From Leucobacter chromiireducens (GTDB taxonomy: Bacteria > Actinomycetota > Actinomycetes > Actinomycetales > Microbacteriaceae): a stretch of DNA of 64,000 bases. This document shows, one piece after another, positions 44,815 through 54,593 of this stretch (position 1 is the first letter of the stretch; every line of letters starts with the position of its first letter). The translations under genes and the position numbers were made by a program. The notes beneath the pieces were generated by a model. That model ran no database searches. It was given only the letters and a program-made list of their open reading frames with translations, and had not been told where the DNA came from. Location: the NCBI RefSeq assembly GCF_003917135.1, contig NZ_RPDI01000015.1:1-64000 (forward strand). The letters are read 5' to 3'.

Positions 44815-47175
44815 CTACGCTCCGCGGACGGCCCGCGCCGCCTGCACCAGGTTCGTGAGGCTCGCCACGGTCTCCTCGTAGCCGCGGGTCTTGAGCCCGC
44901 AGTCGGGGTTCACCCAGAGCTGCTCGCCAGGGATCCGCGCGGCAGCGATCCGGATCAGCTCCTCCTGCTCGGCAGCGCTCGGCACGCGCGGTGAGTGGAT
45001 GTCGTAGACGCCAGGGCCGATGCCGCGCGAGTAGCCGTGGTCGCCCAGCGGGTCGACGACATCCATGCGGCTGCGTGCCGCCTCGATGCTCGTCACGTCG
45101 GCGTCGAGCCCGTCGACGGCGTCGATGATCTCACCGAACTCGGAGTAGCAGAGGTGGGTGTGGATCTGCACGTCGCTCGCGGCGCCGCTCGTCGCGAGGC
45201 GGAACGAGCCAACCGACCAGTCGAGGTACGCGGCCTGGCGGTCGGCGTCGAGCGGCAGCAGCTCGCGGAGCGCCGGCTCGTCGACCTGCACGATCTTGAT
45301 GCCCGCGGCGACGAGGTCGTCGATCTCGTCGCGGAGCGCGAGGGCGACCTGCTCGGCGGTGTCCGCGAGCGGCTGGTCGTCGCGCACGAACGACCAGGCG
45401 AGGATCGTCACGGGGCCCGTGAGCATGCCCTTCACCGGCTTCTCGGTGAGCGACTGCGCGTACGCCGACCACGCGACCGTCATGGGCGCCTGCCGCGAAA
45501 CGTCGCCCCACAGGATCGACGGCCGCGTCGCGCGGGTGCCGTACGATTGCACCCAGCCGTTCTCGGTCACCGCGAAGCCGTCGAGCAGCTCGGCGAAGTA
45601 CTGCACCATGTCGTTGCGCTCGGCCTCGCCGTGCACGAGGACGTCGAGCCCGATCTCCTCCTGCAGGCGGATCACCCGCGCGATCTCCTCGCGCAGGAAG
45701 CCGTCGTAGGCGTCCTGGTCGATCTCGCCGCGGCCGAAGGCGGCACGCGCCTTGCGGATCTCCGTGGTCTGCGGGAACGAGCCGATCGTCGTGGTGGCGA
45801 GCTCGGGTACGCCGAGTTCGCGCTGCGCGTCGCGGCGCTCGCCCTCCGCGGCGCGGCTGCGGTCCGCCGCGGTGACGGCGGCAGCGCGCGAGCGCACGGC
45901 GGCGTCCGCGACGCCGGGCGCACCCGCCCGGTCGGCGAGCGCGGCATCGGTGTCGGCGAGCTCCGCTTCGATGGCCGCGGCGCCCTCCGCGAGGCCGCGG
46001 GCGAGCGTTGCCACCTGCGCAACCTTCTGGTCGGCGAACGCGAGCCACGACTTCAGGCGCGCGTCGAGCTGCGTCTCGTCGGCCACGTCGTGCGGCACGT
46101 GCTGCAGCGAGTTGGACGTGCCGATCACGGTCGCGATGCCGGCGTCCGCGAGCTGCTGCGCCTGCGCGAGCGCCGCGCGGAGGTCGGTGCGCCAGATGTT
46201 GCGGCCGTCGACCACGCCGGCGACGAGCTGCGTCCCGGCGAACGCGGCGGCGAGGGAGCCGTCGGCGAGCGCCGCGGCGGGCAGCGCGCCACGCACGAGG
46301 TCGGCCTGCACGGCCTCGACGGGCAGCGCGCCGAGCCGCGCGAGTGCTGCGGACGAGTCGCCGTAGGGCGCCGTGAGCAGGATCGCGGGGCGGTCGGTCC
46401 CCACCGCGCCCTGGCCGAGCACCCCGTACGCACGCTCGATCAGCGCGAGCACGTCAGCGCGCGGCACCGCGAGCGAGTCGGAGACGAGCGCCGGCTCGTC
46501 GAACTGCACCCAGGACGCGCCGCCTGCCGCGAGCGCGGACAGCAGCTCGGCGTAGACGCCAACGACCTCGTCGAGCCGGTCGATCGGGGCGAACCCCTCG
46601 GCCGCGCCCTCCGACGCCTTCGCGAGCAGCAGGTAGGTGACAGGGCCGACGATGACGGGGCGGGACTCGATGCCCTGCTCCGCGGCCTCGGCGAGCTGCG
46701 CGACGAGCGCCGAGGCGTTCGCGGCGAAGCTGGTGTCCTCGTCGATCTCGGGCACGCTGTAGTGGTAGTTCGTGTCGAACCACTTGGTCATCTCAAGCGG
46801 CTGGTGCGACTCGTCGCCGCGCGCCAGCGCGAAGTACGTTGCGAGGTCGTTCCCGGCCTCGGCGACGTCGGCGAAGCGGCTCGGGATCGCGCCGAGCGCG
46901 AGGGTGGCGTCGAGCACCTGGTCGTAGAAGCTGAAGCTCTCCGGCACGGCACCGCCGGCCGCGGGCAGCCCGAGCTCGACGAGGCGGGCGCGGGTGGCGG
47001 CGCGCAGCTCGCGCGCGGTGTCCTGCAGCTGCGCCTCCGAGCTGTTGCCCTTCCAGAACGACTCGACCGCGCGCTTGAGCTCGCGGCGACGGCCGATGCG
47101 TGGGTAGCCGAGGATGGTGGCCTGCGGCAGCGGCGCGGCGCCGTGCGGCGCTGCGGTGTGGGCGGGAGCGGTCAT
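44815..47175 (-). CDS. metE: Cobalamin-independent methionine synthase
   Basis: A 786-aa double-barrel enzyme transferring methyl from 5-methyl-THF(Glu)n to homocysteine. The N-terminal barrel begins GYPRIGRRRELK; the C-terminal barrel has TTIGSFPQTTEIR and zinc ligands in HTHLCYSEF and NPDCGLKTR. A GGAGG lies 9 nt upstream of the ATG. It is the first gene of metE / core-MetE / metF. Confidence 0.97.
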   Translation of the reverse strand: MTAPAHTAAPHGAAPLPQATILGYPRIGRRRELKRAVESFWKGNSSEAQLQDTARELRAATRARLVELGLPAAGGAVPESFSFYDQVLDATLALGAIPSRFADVAEAGNDLATYFALARGDESHQPLEMTKWFDTNYHYSVPEIDEDTSFAANASALVAQLAEAAEQGIESRPVIVGPVTYLLLAKASEGAAEGFAPIDRLDEVVGVYAELLSALAAGGASWVQFDEPALVSDSLAVPRADVLALIERAYGVLGQGAVGTDRPAILLTAPYGDSSAALARLGALPVEAVQADLVRGALPAAALADGSLAAAFAGTQLVAGVVDGRNIWRTDLRAALAQAQQLADAGIATVIGTSNSLQHVPHDVADETQLDARLKSWLAFADQKVAQVATLARGLAEGAAAIEAELADTDAALADRAGAPGVADAAVRSRAAAVTAADRSRAAEGERRDAQRELGVPELATTTIGSFPQTTEIRKARAAFGRGEIDQDAYDGFLREEIARVIRLQEEIGLDVLVHGEAERNDMVQYFAELLDGFAVTENGWVQSYGTRATRPSILWGDVSRQAPMTVAWSAYAQSLTEKPVKGMLTGPVTILAWSFVRDDQPLADTAEQVALALRDEIDDLVAAGIKIVQVDEPALRELLPLDADRQAAYLDWSVGSFRLATSGAASDVQIHTHLCYSEFGEIIDAVDGLDADVTSIEAARSRMDVVDPLGDHGYSRGIGPGVYDIHSPRVPSAAEQEELIRIAAARIPGEQLWVNPDCGLKTRGYEETVASLTNLVQAARAVRGA

Positions 47176-47405
47176 GGGGATCCTCCGGGAACGTGCGAGA
47201 TGGGACCCGGCGGGTGCCCCGGGCTCTCACACGCTAACCGGCGGGAGGCCTCTGGCGCGCGCATGTTGCAGTGTGTGAATGACGCCGTGTGACGGCAAGC
47301 TACGCCGCGTTACGGCTCGCGTCGATCCCCAGCAGCGCGGGATCCGGGCCGAGCGCCGATCAGCCCCTGATCAGCGCGGGATCGGCCGTCCGCTCGGCCG
47401 TCCGC
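47176..47405 (-). promoter_or_regulatory. metE leader region with small repeats
   Basis: This 230-nt gap between hflX and metE holds a possible -10 (TAGCTT, minus strand, near 47300), a perfect inverted repeat GATCAG-CCC-CTGATC near 47370, and a 12-nt tandem repeat TCGGCCGTCCGC x2 at 47382-47405. I recognise no known SAM, SAH or cobalamin riboswitch. Confidence 0.3.
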
Positions 47406-48974
47406 TCAACCGAGAAAGGGTGCGAGCTTGGCGTACATCTCCGAGGTCACGTACGCGCGCACGCGCGTGCCCTCTGCGACGTACTCGGTCTCGAGCACGC
47501 GGTTGCGCTCGTGCATCTCGGCGACGATCTCGCCCCGGTCGTACGGGACCACGACGGTGACCTCGCGGTCGGGGACGGGGAGCGCGGCATCGATCCTGCG
47601 CGCGAGCTCCTCGAGCCCCTCCCCGGTGCGCGCCGAGACGAACACGGCGTCGGAGACGAGCCCGTGCAGCACGAGCCGCTGCGAGTCGTCGATCAGGTCC
47701 GACTTGTTGAAGGCCACGATCTCGGGGATGCCCTGGGCGTCGACCTCCGCGATGACCTCGCGCACCGTGCGCAGCTGGGCCTCGGGGTCCGGGTGCGAGC
47801 CATCGACCACGTGCAGGATCACGTCGGCCTCCCCCACCTCCTCGAAGGTGGAGCGGAAGGCCTCGACGAGCTGGTGCGGCAGGGCGCGCACGAAGCCGAC
47901 CGTGTCGACGTAGGTGAAGCTGCGCCCATCGTCGGTCTCCGCGTGGCGCACCGCGGTGTCGAGCGTGGCGAACAGCTGGTTCTGCACGAACTCCTGGGTG
48001 CCGGTGAGGCGATTCAGCAGGCTCGACTTGCCGGCGTTCGTGTAGCCGGCGATCGCCACGGACGGCACCTCGCCGCGCTTGCGGTTCGCCCGCTTCGCCT
48101 CGCGGGCCGGCGCCATCTGCGCGATCTGCTTGCGCAGCTTCGACATGCGCGTGTGAATTTTACGGCGGTCGAGCTCCATCTTCGTCTCGCCTGGGCCGCG
48201 GGAGCCCATGCCAGCGCCGCCCGAACCGACCTGGCCGCCGGCCTGGCGCGACATCGACTCGCCCCAGCCGCGCAGGCGCGGGAGCAGGTACTGCAGCTGC
48301 GCGAGCTCGACCTGCGCCTTGCCCTCGCGGCTCTTCGCGTGCTGGCTGAAGATGTCGAGGATCACCGCGGTGCGGTCGATCACCTTCACTTTCACCACGT
48401 CCTCGAGCGCGCGCCGCTGCGACGGGGCGAGCTCGGTGTCGGCGACCACGGTGTCCGCGCCGACCGCGGCGACGAGCTCGGCGAGCTCCTGCGCCTTCCC
48501 CTTGCCGAGATACGTCGCGGGATCCGGGTTCTGCCTGCGCTGCAGGAGGCCGTCGAGCACGTTGGCGCCAGCGGTCTCCGCGAGGGCCGCGAGCTCACGC
48601 AGCGAGTTCTCGGCGTTCTCGGCGGACTTCTCCGAGTAGATCCCGATCAGCACCACGTTCTCGAGCCGCAGCTGGCGGTACTCGACCTCCGTGACGTCTT
48701 CGAGCTCGGTGGAGAGGCCCACCACGCGCTTGAGCGATGCGCGGTCCTCGCGCTCCATCCGGATCGCGTCAAGGTCTGCGCCGAGCTGATCGTGCGCCTC
48801 GTCGCCGAGCGCCTGCGCGCCGCCCGTCAGGTCGCGGATCACCGTCGCCGACTCCGCGCGCTCGGCGCGGCTCAGGAGGCGCGCGAGCGGATCCGAGGCC
48901 AGCGCCGCGGCGTCCTCGTGGCTCGACTCGTCGGTCACGACCTGGTCTGCATCTGCGGGAACACGTTTCGTCAT
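47406..48974 (-). CDS. hflX: GTPase HflX
   Basis: A 522-aa ribosome-associated GTPase. The HflX N-terminal domain contains YLGKGKAQELAELV and the GSRGPGETKMELDRR linker; the G domain starts at GYTNAGKSSLLNRL, with DTVGFVR (G3) and NKSD (G4). It splits or rescues stalled ribosomes under stress. TACACT lies 9 nt before the ATG and GGAGG lies between them, so the start is either leaderless or uses this site from an earlier promoter. Confidence 0.95.
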   Translation of the reverse strand: MTKRVPADADQVVTDESSHEDAAALASDPLARLLSRAERAESATVIRDLTGGAQALGDEAHDQLGADLDAIRMEREDRASLKRVVGLSTELEDVTEVEYRQLRLENVVLIGIYSEKSAENAENSLRELAALAETAGANVLDGLLQRRQNPDPATYLGKGKAQELAELVAAVGADTVVADTELAPSQRRALEDVVKVKVIDRTAVILDIFSQHAKSREGKAQVELAQLQYLLPRLRGWGESMSRQAGGQVGSGGAGMGSRGPGETKMELDRRKIHTRMSKLRKQIAQMAPAREAKRANRKRGEVPSVAIAGYTNAGKSSLLNRLTGTQEFVQNQLFATLDTAVRHAETDDGRSFTYVDTVGFVRALPHQLVEAFRSTFEEVGEADVILHVVDGSHPDPEAQLRTVREVIAEVDAQGIPEIVAFNKSDLIDDSQRLVLHGLVSDAVFVSARTGEGLEELARRIDAALPVPDREVTVVVPYDRGEIVAEMHERNRVLETEYVAEGTRVRAYVTSEMYAKLAPFLG

Positions 48975-48983
48975 CTGACCTCC

Positions 48984-48989
48984 AGTGTA
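48984..48989 (-). promoter_or_regulatory. -10 element (TACACT) of hflX
   Basis: TACACT, 9 nt (GGAGGTCAG), then ATG. Transcription from it would give no leader or about 2 nt. Confidence 0.45.
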
Positions 48990-49093
48990 CGCCGGGCGCG
49001 TCCGCACCGCACCGGCCGTTCGCCGACGGCGCAGGCGCGCGCGACCCGGCGCGATCCGGCGCGGGCACGCACGATCCGGCACTCGCATGCTGC

Positions 49094-49099
49094 GATACT
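49094..49099 (+). promoter_or_regulatory. -10 element (GATACT), leaderless start of the methyltransferase gene
   Basis: GATACT, 6 nt (GGATCA), then GTG at 49106. Confidence 0.45.
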
Positions 49100-49105
49100 G
49101 GATCA

Positions 49106-49720
49106 GTGAGCGAGCACTACTTCTCCGAGACCCCCAGCGGTGACTTCCGGCCGCGCGAGATCGAGGTCGTCCTCGCTGGCGCGCCCCGCCGCGTGCAGAC
49201 CGCCGGCGGCGTGTTCAGCCCCGAGCACCTCGATCGTGGCACGGAGATCCTGCTCCGCACCCTCGCGAAACTCGACGACGCCCGCCAGGGGCCGGTGCTC
49301 GACCTCGGCTGCGGCTGGGGCCCGATCGCGCTGTCCGCGGCGCTCAGCGATCCCGATCGAGCAGTCTGGGCCGTCGACGTGAACGCCCGCTCGCGCGAAC
49401 TCACCGCGGAAAACGCCGCGCGGCTCGGCCTCGGCTCAGTGCGCGTCGCCGCGCCGGAGGACGTGCCGGAGGAGGTGCAGTTCGGGGAGATCCACTCGAA
49501 CCCGCCGATCCGCGTCGGCAAGGAGGTGCTGCACGGCATGCTGCGGCAGTGGCTCCCCCGGCTCGCGCCCGGCGGCGCGGCGCACCTCGTCGTCGCGAAG
49601 CACCTGGGAGCCGGCTCCCTGCAGCGCTGGATCGCGGCCGAGTTCGCGGAGCTGTCGGTCGAGCGCGTCGCGCGCGACAAGGGCTTCCACGTGATCCGCG
49701 CGGAGCGCGCCGCGCGTTAG
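49106..49720 (+). CDS. RsmC/RlmG-type methyltransferase
   Basis: A 204-aa class I SAM-dependent methyltransferase of the MTS family. Motif I is [10 protein letters not shown] and the catalytic motif IV is HSNPPIRVG, typical of enzymes that methylate guanine N2 in rRNA. It starts at GTG 49106. Its stop overlaps the convergent dapF stop by 4 nt. The exact RNA target is unknown. Confidence 0.88.
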   Translation: MSEHYFSETPSGDFRPREIEVVLAGAPRRVQTAGGVFSPEHLDRGTEILLRTLAKLDDARQGPVLDLGCGWGPIALSAALSDPDRAVWAVDVNARSRELTAENAARLGLGSVRVAAPEDVPEEVQFGEIHSNPPIRVGKEVLHGMLRQWLPRLAPGGAAHLVVAKHLGAGSLQRWIAAEFAELSVERVARDKGFHVIRAERAAR

Positions 49721-50598
49721 CGCTCCGGCAGCTCGATCTCGCCGGAGTACACGAGCTCCGCCGGCCCGTTGAGGGAGACGTGCTCCCCCTCCTCCGTGGG
49801 GAACATGCGCACGGCGAGGCGGCCGCCAGGCACGTCGACGCGCCAGTGGTTCGGCATGCCCTCGCCGCCCCAGTGGCGGAAGGCGAGCGCCGCGGCCGCG
49901 GTGCCCGTGCCGCACGACAGGGTCTCCCCGACCCCGCGCTCGTGCACGCGCATCCGGATGCGCGCCACCCCGTCGACCACGAGCGGATCCTCGGGCACCA
50001 CGAACTCCACGTTCGCGCCGTCGGCGGGCGCCGGGTCGAGCCCCGGCGCGCGAGTGAGGTCGAGTCCCTCCAGTTCGGCCACGTGCGCGAGCGCCGTGAC
50101 GATGTGCGGGTTGCCGAGGTCGATCCCGAGGCCGGGGCGCGCGACGGGCAGGCCGTGCGCGGCGACGAGCCGCTCGGGCGCGAGCCGCCAGCGCCCGAGA
50201 TCCACGGTGTACCCCGACACCCCTGCGAGCACGTCCTTCACCCCCGCGCGCGTGCCGATCGGCAGGGTGTCGCGCCGCTCGGGGGCGACGAGGCCCTCCG
50301 TGATCAGGTAGTGCGCGTACACGCGGATGCCGTTGCCGCACATCTCGGCCGGCGTGCCGTCGGCGTTCCAGTAGTCCATGAACCACTCGGCCTCCGGCTC
50401 CTCCGCGAGGCTCGCCGCACCCTCGGGCAGCGCGCGCGAGCGCACCGCGCGGATCACGCCGTCGGCCCCGATCCCGAAGTGGCGGTCGCAGAGGAAGCGG
50501 ATCTGCTCGGGCGTGAGCGTGATGTCACCCTCGGGGTCGGTGAAGAGCACGAAGTCGTTGCCCGTGCCGTGGCCCTTGGTGAACGCGAGGGTCGTCAT
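49717..50598 (-). CDS. dapF: Diaminopimelate epimerase
   Basis: A 293-aa enzyme that converts LL- to meso-diaminopimelate for lysine and peptidoglycan. The two active-site cysteines are in [10 protein letters not shown] and [17 protein letters not shown] lies 7 nt before the ATG, so a leaderless start is likely although ypeA and miaA lie upstream on the same strand. Confidence 0.97.
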   Translation of the reverse strand: MTTLAFTKGHGTGNDFVLFTDPEGDITLTPEQIRFLCDRHFGIGADGVIRAVRSRALPEGAASLAEEPEAEWFMDYWNADGTPAEMCGNGIRVYAHYLITEGLVAPERRDTLPIGTRAGVKDVLAGVSGYTVDLGRWRLAPERLVAAHGLPVARPGLGIDLGNPHIVTALAHVAELEGLDLTRAPGLDPAPADGANVEFVVPEDPLVVDGVARIRMRVHERGVGETLSCGTGTAAAALAFRHWGGEGMPNHWRVDVPGGRLAVRMFPTEEGEHVSLNGPAELVYSGEIELPER

Positions 50599-50605
50599 GC
50601 CCTCC

Positions 50606-50611
50606 AGTGTA
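50606..50611 (-). promoter_or_regulatory. -10 element (TACACT), leaderless start of dapF
   Basis: TACACT, 7 nt (GGAGGGC), then ATG. Confidence 0.5.
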
Positions 50612-50631
50612 CGCGCCGCCGCCAGGGCAAC

Positions 50632-51060
50632 TCATGCCCCCGGCACGTCGAGGCGCTTTCCGCGCACCACGACGTCGGACCCCTCGTAGCCGAGCGCGTC
50701 GTAGTAGGACACCACGCCGGTGTTCTCGGAGCGCACCATCAGCTGCACTTTCGGGCAGCCCATCGCGGCGAGCCGCGCCTCAGCCTCGGCGACGAGCGCG
50801 CGGCCTATCCCCTCGCCGGCGCGCGCGGCATCGCTCGCGAGATAGTAGAGCCAGCCGCGGTGCCCGTCGTAGCCCGCCATCACCGAGCCGACGATCTCGC
50901 CGGCGGCCTCGGCGACGAGGAACAGCTCGGGCTGCACCCGGAGTTTCCGTGCGATGTCTGCGGCTGGGTCGTTCCACGGCCGGGTGAGGCCGCGCGCCTC
51001 CCACAGCGCGATGACCGCGCGAGTGTCCGGCTCGGCGAACTGGCGAATCGTGATCGGCAT
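50632..51060 (-). CDS. ypeA: GNAT acetyltransferase, YpeA family
   Basis: A 142-aa GNAT protein closely following the YpeA pattern: ALWEARGLTRPWNDP at the N-terminus, MAGYDGHRGWLYYLA in the middle, a degenerate acetyl-CoA loop RAGEGIGRAL, and YYDALGYE. The substrate is unknown. The ATG at 51060 follows AGGAGCACC. It lies between miaA and dapF. Confidence 0.88.
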   Translation of the reverse strand: MPITIRQFAEPDTRAVIALWEARGLTRPWNDPAADIARKLRVQPELFLVAEAAGEIVGSVMAGYDGHRGWLYYLASDAARAGEGIGRALVAEAEARLAAMGCPKVQLMVRSENTGVVSYYDALGYEGSDVVVRGKRLDVPGA

Positions 51061-51131
51061 TCGGGGTGCTCCTGTTCCACTGCGACGACAAGTGATTCGG
51101 CGAAAGCCAGCCGGAATCCTCGGTTTCGGGC

Positions 51132-52052
51132 TTATGCAGGCCGAATCGCCCCGAGTTCCGGCAGCATACCCGGCGCGCGCCACTCGATCCCGGGGTAGCG
51201 CCTGAACCAGCTCACCTGCCGGCGCGCGTAGCGCCGCGTGAGCGCCTGCGTCTCGGCGATCGCCTCGGCCTCGCTCAGCTCCCCGCGGAGTTCGGCGAGC
51301 GCCTGCGCGTACCCGATCGCGCGCGACGCCGTCGGCCCGTGCTCGATACCGTGCGGGATCAGCGCGCGCACCTCAGCGAGCAGCCCGGCCTCCCACATCG
51401 CCGAAACGCGGGCGTCGAGCCGCGCCACGAGCTCGGCGCGCCCCACCTCGACCCCGAGGATCCGGGTCGCCGGGTGCCAGAGCTCAGGATCGGCCGGCAG
51501 CGTCGTGCGCGCGTCGCCCCCGAGCAGCGCAACCTCGAGGGCGCGCACCACGCGGCGGGGGTTCTGTGCGTCGACGCTCGCGGCCGTCTCGGGCGAGCGC
51601 TCGGCGAGCCTCGCGAGGAGTGGCGCGACGCCCCGCTCGGCGAGCTCCGCCTCGAGCTCAGCGCGCAGCGCCTCGTCGCGCGGCGGGAACTGGAAGTCGA
51701 AGATCACGCTCGACACGTAGAGTCCCGAACCGCCGACGAGGATCGCGTCGGCGCCGCGCGCGTGGATCCCAGCGATGGCGGCTCGCGCCTCCGGCTGGTA
51801 CCACGCGACGGTGGCCTCCTCCGACGGTGCGAGCACGTCGAAGAGGTGGTGCGGGATCCCGCGCCGTTCGGCCGGCGGCAGCTTCGCCGTGCCGATGTCC
51901 ATACCGCGGTAGAACTGCATCGCGTCGGCGTTCACGATCTCGGCGGCTCGACCGGTGGCCGCGAGCGCGTCGGCGAGGTCGAGCGACAGCGCCGACTTGC
52001 CGGTGCCCGTCGCGCCGACGACGGCCCAGAGGCGCGGCGGCGCGGCGCTCAT
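51132..52052 (-). CDS. miaA: tRNA dimethylallyltransferase
   Basis: A 306-aa enzyme with the P-loop GATGTGKSA, the [17 protein letters not shown] segment and the GSGLYVSS loop. It adds the dimethylallyl group to A37 of tRNAs, the substrate of MiaB. The start overlaps the miaB stop by 4 nt. Confidence 0.97.
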   Translation of the reverse strand: MSAAPPRLWAVVGATGTGKSALSLDLADALAATGRAAEIVNADAMQFYRGMDIGTAKLPPAERRGIPHHLFDVLAPSEEATVAWYQPEARAAIAGIHARGADAILVGGSGLYVSSVIFDFQFPPRDEALRAELEAELAERGVAPLLARLAERSPETAASVDAQNPRRVVRALEVALLGGDARTTLPADPELWHPATRILGVEVGRAELVARLDARVSAMWEAGLLAEVRALIPHGIEHGPTASRAIGYAQALAELRGELSEAEAIAETQALTRRYARRQVSWFRRYPGIEWRAPGMLPELGAIRPA

Positions 52053-53590
52053 CGGGTGCGGAGCGTCGGCAGCCCGAGGCTCACCGCGCGTGGGGCGGTG
52101 TCGCTCGCCGGGGCTGGCACGCCGCAGCTCTCGGCCTGGCGCCGATCCCACGCGTCGCCAGCGCGGGTGCGGCGCAGGCGGTACACGCCGGGCACCTCGT
52201 CGGCGATCACGAAGTGCGGCGCGGCGGAGGTCACCTGCACGGTGACGACGTCGCCGGGACGCGGCTCTTCCGCGCCCTCCGGCACGGCGAAGTGCACGAG
52301 CCGGTTGTCCTCGGCGCGGCCGGACAGGCGCCGCGTCGCCGAGTCCTTGCGCCCCTCGCTCACCGAGACGAGCACCTCCACCGCGCGGCCGATCTGCGCC
52401 TGGTTCTCCTCCAACGACAGCCGCTCCTGCAGCGCCATCAGCCGCTCGTAGCGCTCCTGGACGATCTCCTTGGGGATCTGGCCGTCCATCGTGGCCGCGG
52501 GGGTGCCAGGGCGGATCGAGTACTGGAAGGTGAACGCGCTCGCGAACCGGGAGGCCTCCACCACACGCAGCGTGTCCTGGAAGTCCTCCTCGGTCTCGCC
52601 GGGGAAGCCGACAATGATGTCCGTCGTGATCGCGGCGTGCGGGATCTGCTCGCGCACCGAGTCGAGGATGCCGAGGAACTTCTTCGACCGGTACGAGCGG
52701 CGCATTGCCTTGAGGACGGTGTCGGAGCCCGACTGCAGCGGCATGTGCAGCGACGGCATCACGTTGTGGGTCTCCGCCATGGCGGCGATCACGTCGTCGG
52801 TGAAGGCGGCCGGGTGGGGGCTCGTGAAGCGCACGCGTTCGAGGCCCTCGATCTCGCCCATCGCGCGGAGCAGCTTGCCGAAGGCCTGGCGGTCGCCGAA
52901 CTCGACGCCGTAGGTGTTCACGTTCTGCCCGAGGAGGGTGACCTCGATGGCGCCATCATCGACGAGCGCCTGCACCTCGGCGAGGATGTCGCCGGGTCGG
53001 CGGTCCTTCTCCTTGCCGCGGAGCGCCGGCACGATGCAGAACGTGCAGGTGTTGTTGCAGCCGACGGAGATGGACACCCAGCCGCTCGACGCGGAGTCGC
53101 GCTTGGTGGGCAGGGTTGAGGGGAAGACCTCCAGCGCCTCGAGAATCTCGACCTGGGCTTCCTCGTTGTGTCGCGCGCGCTCCAGCATGGCCGGGAGCGA
53201 GCCCATGTTGTGCGTGCCGAACACGACGTCGACCCACGGCGCCTTCTCGACGATGGTGCCCTGGTCCTTCTGGGCGAGGCACCCGCCGACGGCGATCTGC
53301 ATGCCGTCGCGGCCGCGCTTCACGCCGGCGAGGTGGCCGAGCTGACCGTACAGTTTGTTCGCGGCGTTCTCGCGCACGGCGCACGTGTTGATGACGATCA
53401 CGTCGGCATCGGCCGGGTCGGTCGCAGCGATGTACCCAGCAGCGTCGAGTGAGCCGGAGAGGCGCTCGGAGTCGTGCACGTTCATCTGGCAGCCGAGCGT
53501 GCGCACGCTGTAGCTGCGCGGGGTGCCGTCCGGGCGCAGCGCCGCGGGTGACGGGGAGATCACGGTGGGTTCTGCCGATGCAAGACTCAT
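52049..53590 (-). CDS. miaB: tRNA-2-methylthio-N6-dimethylallyladenosine synthase
   Basis: A 513-aa radical-SAM methylthiotransferase. N-terminal UPF0004 domain cysteines lie in [20 protein letters not shown] and GGCLAQ; the SAM cluster motif is CNNTCTFC; a TRAM domain is near the C-terminus. TAAACT lies 6 nt before the ATG (53590), so the mRNA is probably leaderless. Confidence 0.97.
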   Translation of the reverse strand: MSLASAEPTVISPSPAALRPDGTPRSYSVRTLGCQMNVHDSERLSGSLDAAGYIAATDPADADVIVINTCAVRENAANKLYGQLGHLAGVKRGRDGMQIAVGGCLAQKDQGTIVEKAPWVDVVFGTHNMGSLPAMLERARHNEEAQVEILEALEVFPSTLPTKRDSASSGWVSISVGCNNTCTFCIVPALRGKEKDRRPGDILAEVQALVDDGAIEVTLLGQNVNTYGVEFGDRQAFGKLLRAMGEIEGLERVRFTSPHPAAFTDDVIAAMAETHNVMPSLHMPLQSGSDTVLKAMRRSYRSKKFLGILDSVREQIPHAAITTDIIVGFPGETEEDFQDTLRVVEASRFASAFTFQYSIRPGTPAATMDGQIPKEIVQERYERLMALQERLSLEENQAQIGRAVEVLVSVSEGRKDSATRRLSGRAEDNRLVHFAVPEGAEEPRPGDVVTVQVTSAAPHFVIADEVPGVYRLRRTRAGDAWDRRQAESCGVPAPASDTAPRAVSLGLPTLRTR

Positions 53591-53596
53591 GGCTTC

Positions 53597-53602
53597 AGTT
53601 TA
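53597..53602 (-). promoter_or_regulatory. -10 element (TAAACT), leaderless start of miaB
   Basis: TAAACT, 6 nt (GAAGCC), then ATG. Confidence 0.55.
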
Positions 53603-53639
53603 CCGGCGCGCTGCGGGGCGAACTGCGCTGGCCGCGTGG

Positions 53640-54590
53640 CTACTGGAATCGCACGCCGCTGCCGCGCCCGGTGCGGCTCCCGCCGCGGCCGGTGCCGTCG
53701 AGCGCTTCGCGCACGGCTCGCGAGGCGGGCTCGCCCGACCAGCCGCGCCGCGCGAGGAAGCCGAGCAGGCGGCGCTCAGCGACGGAGCGTTCGAGCCCGC
53801 CAAGCTTCGCGGCGCGCGCGATCGCCGCCTCACGCAGCAGCGAGAACTCCTCGTCGTCGTCGAGCTCGCCGAGCGCGGCCTCGATGACGGCGTCGGGGAG
53901 GCGCCGCTCGCGCAGCTTCACCCGGATCTGCGAGCGGCTGGCACGCTTCGAGTCGCGCAGCTTCTCGGTGACCGCGCGGGCGAGCCCCGCGTCGTCGAGG
54001 TAGAGCCGCTCCTCGAACTCCGCAATCACGACGTCGACCTCGCTCGCGGCGTGATCGAGGCGCAAGAGCTCCTCCCGCAGCTCACCGCTCGAACGCGCGC
54101 GGCGCGCAAGCAGGCGGACGCCGTCCTCGTGCGCTTCCTGCAGCGCGGTGTCCGTTTGCTCGGCCGCGTGCTCCGATGCGAACTCAGCCGCGTGCCCGGA
54201 ATCTGGTTCGGCGGCCGCGGCGGCCGGCGCGACGCGGTACTCCGGCGTACCGGCCGACCCGCGCCCAGGCTGCGCGGCGCGGGCGAGATCGCTCGCGCGC
54301 GTGAGGTGGTCACCGAGCGCGGAGATCACGGCGGTGCGGCCGCCCCGCGCGCCCTCAGCCTTTGCCGCAGCGGGCACTGGCTCGGGCTCGGACTCGGGCT
54401 CGCGCTCGTCCGAGCCGCCCAAGTCCGGGTCATCCAAGTCCGAAACACCCTGCTCCGTGGCGCGCGACGGGTCCGCCCACGCGCGCTGGCGCAGCATGCC
54501 GCGCAGCTCGATGACCTCGGCGAGATCCCCCCGGTCGGGCCCCGCCCCCGCGGCGGGGTCGCCGGGGGGCGGGAGGAAACGGACCGCCAT
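53640..54590 (-). CDS. recX: RecX regulatory protein with long N-terminal extension
   Basis: A 316-aa protein. The RecX helical repeats occupy about residues 155-305 (the RLYLDDAGLARAVTEKLRDS and GFLARRGWSGEPASRAVREAL segments). The first 150 residues are low-complexity, acidic and Ala/Pro-rich and have no counterpart in typical 150-200-aa RecX. RecX inhibits RecA filaments. It starts 3 nt after the recA stop, so it is cotranscribed. Confidence 0.92.
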   Translation of the reverse strand: MAVRFLPPPGDPAAGAGPDRGDLAEVIELRGMLRQRAWADPSRATEQGVSDLDDPDLGGSDEREPESEPEPVPAAAKAEGARGGRTAVISALGDHLTRASDLARAAQPGRGSAGTPEYRVAPAAAAAEPDSGHAAEFASEHAAEQTDTALQEAHEDGVRLLARRARSSGELREELLRLDHAASEVDVVIAEFEERLYLDDAGLARAVTEKLRDSKRASRSQIRVKLRERRLPDAVIEAALGELDDDEEFSLLREAAIARAAKLGGLERSVAERRLLGFLARRGWSGEPASRAVREALDGTGRGGSRTGRGSGVRFQ

Positions 54591-54593
54591 GAG

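Noticed and set aside
47176-47290. SAM-IV riboswitch before metE, suggested by GGGGCACC-like sequence
   Set aside because: The similar string is on the wrong strand, and the other conserved SAM-IV elements are missing.
44995-47292. A 765-codon plus-strand open frame
   Set aside because: It is antisense to metE over its whole length and has no recognisable domain.
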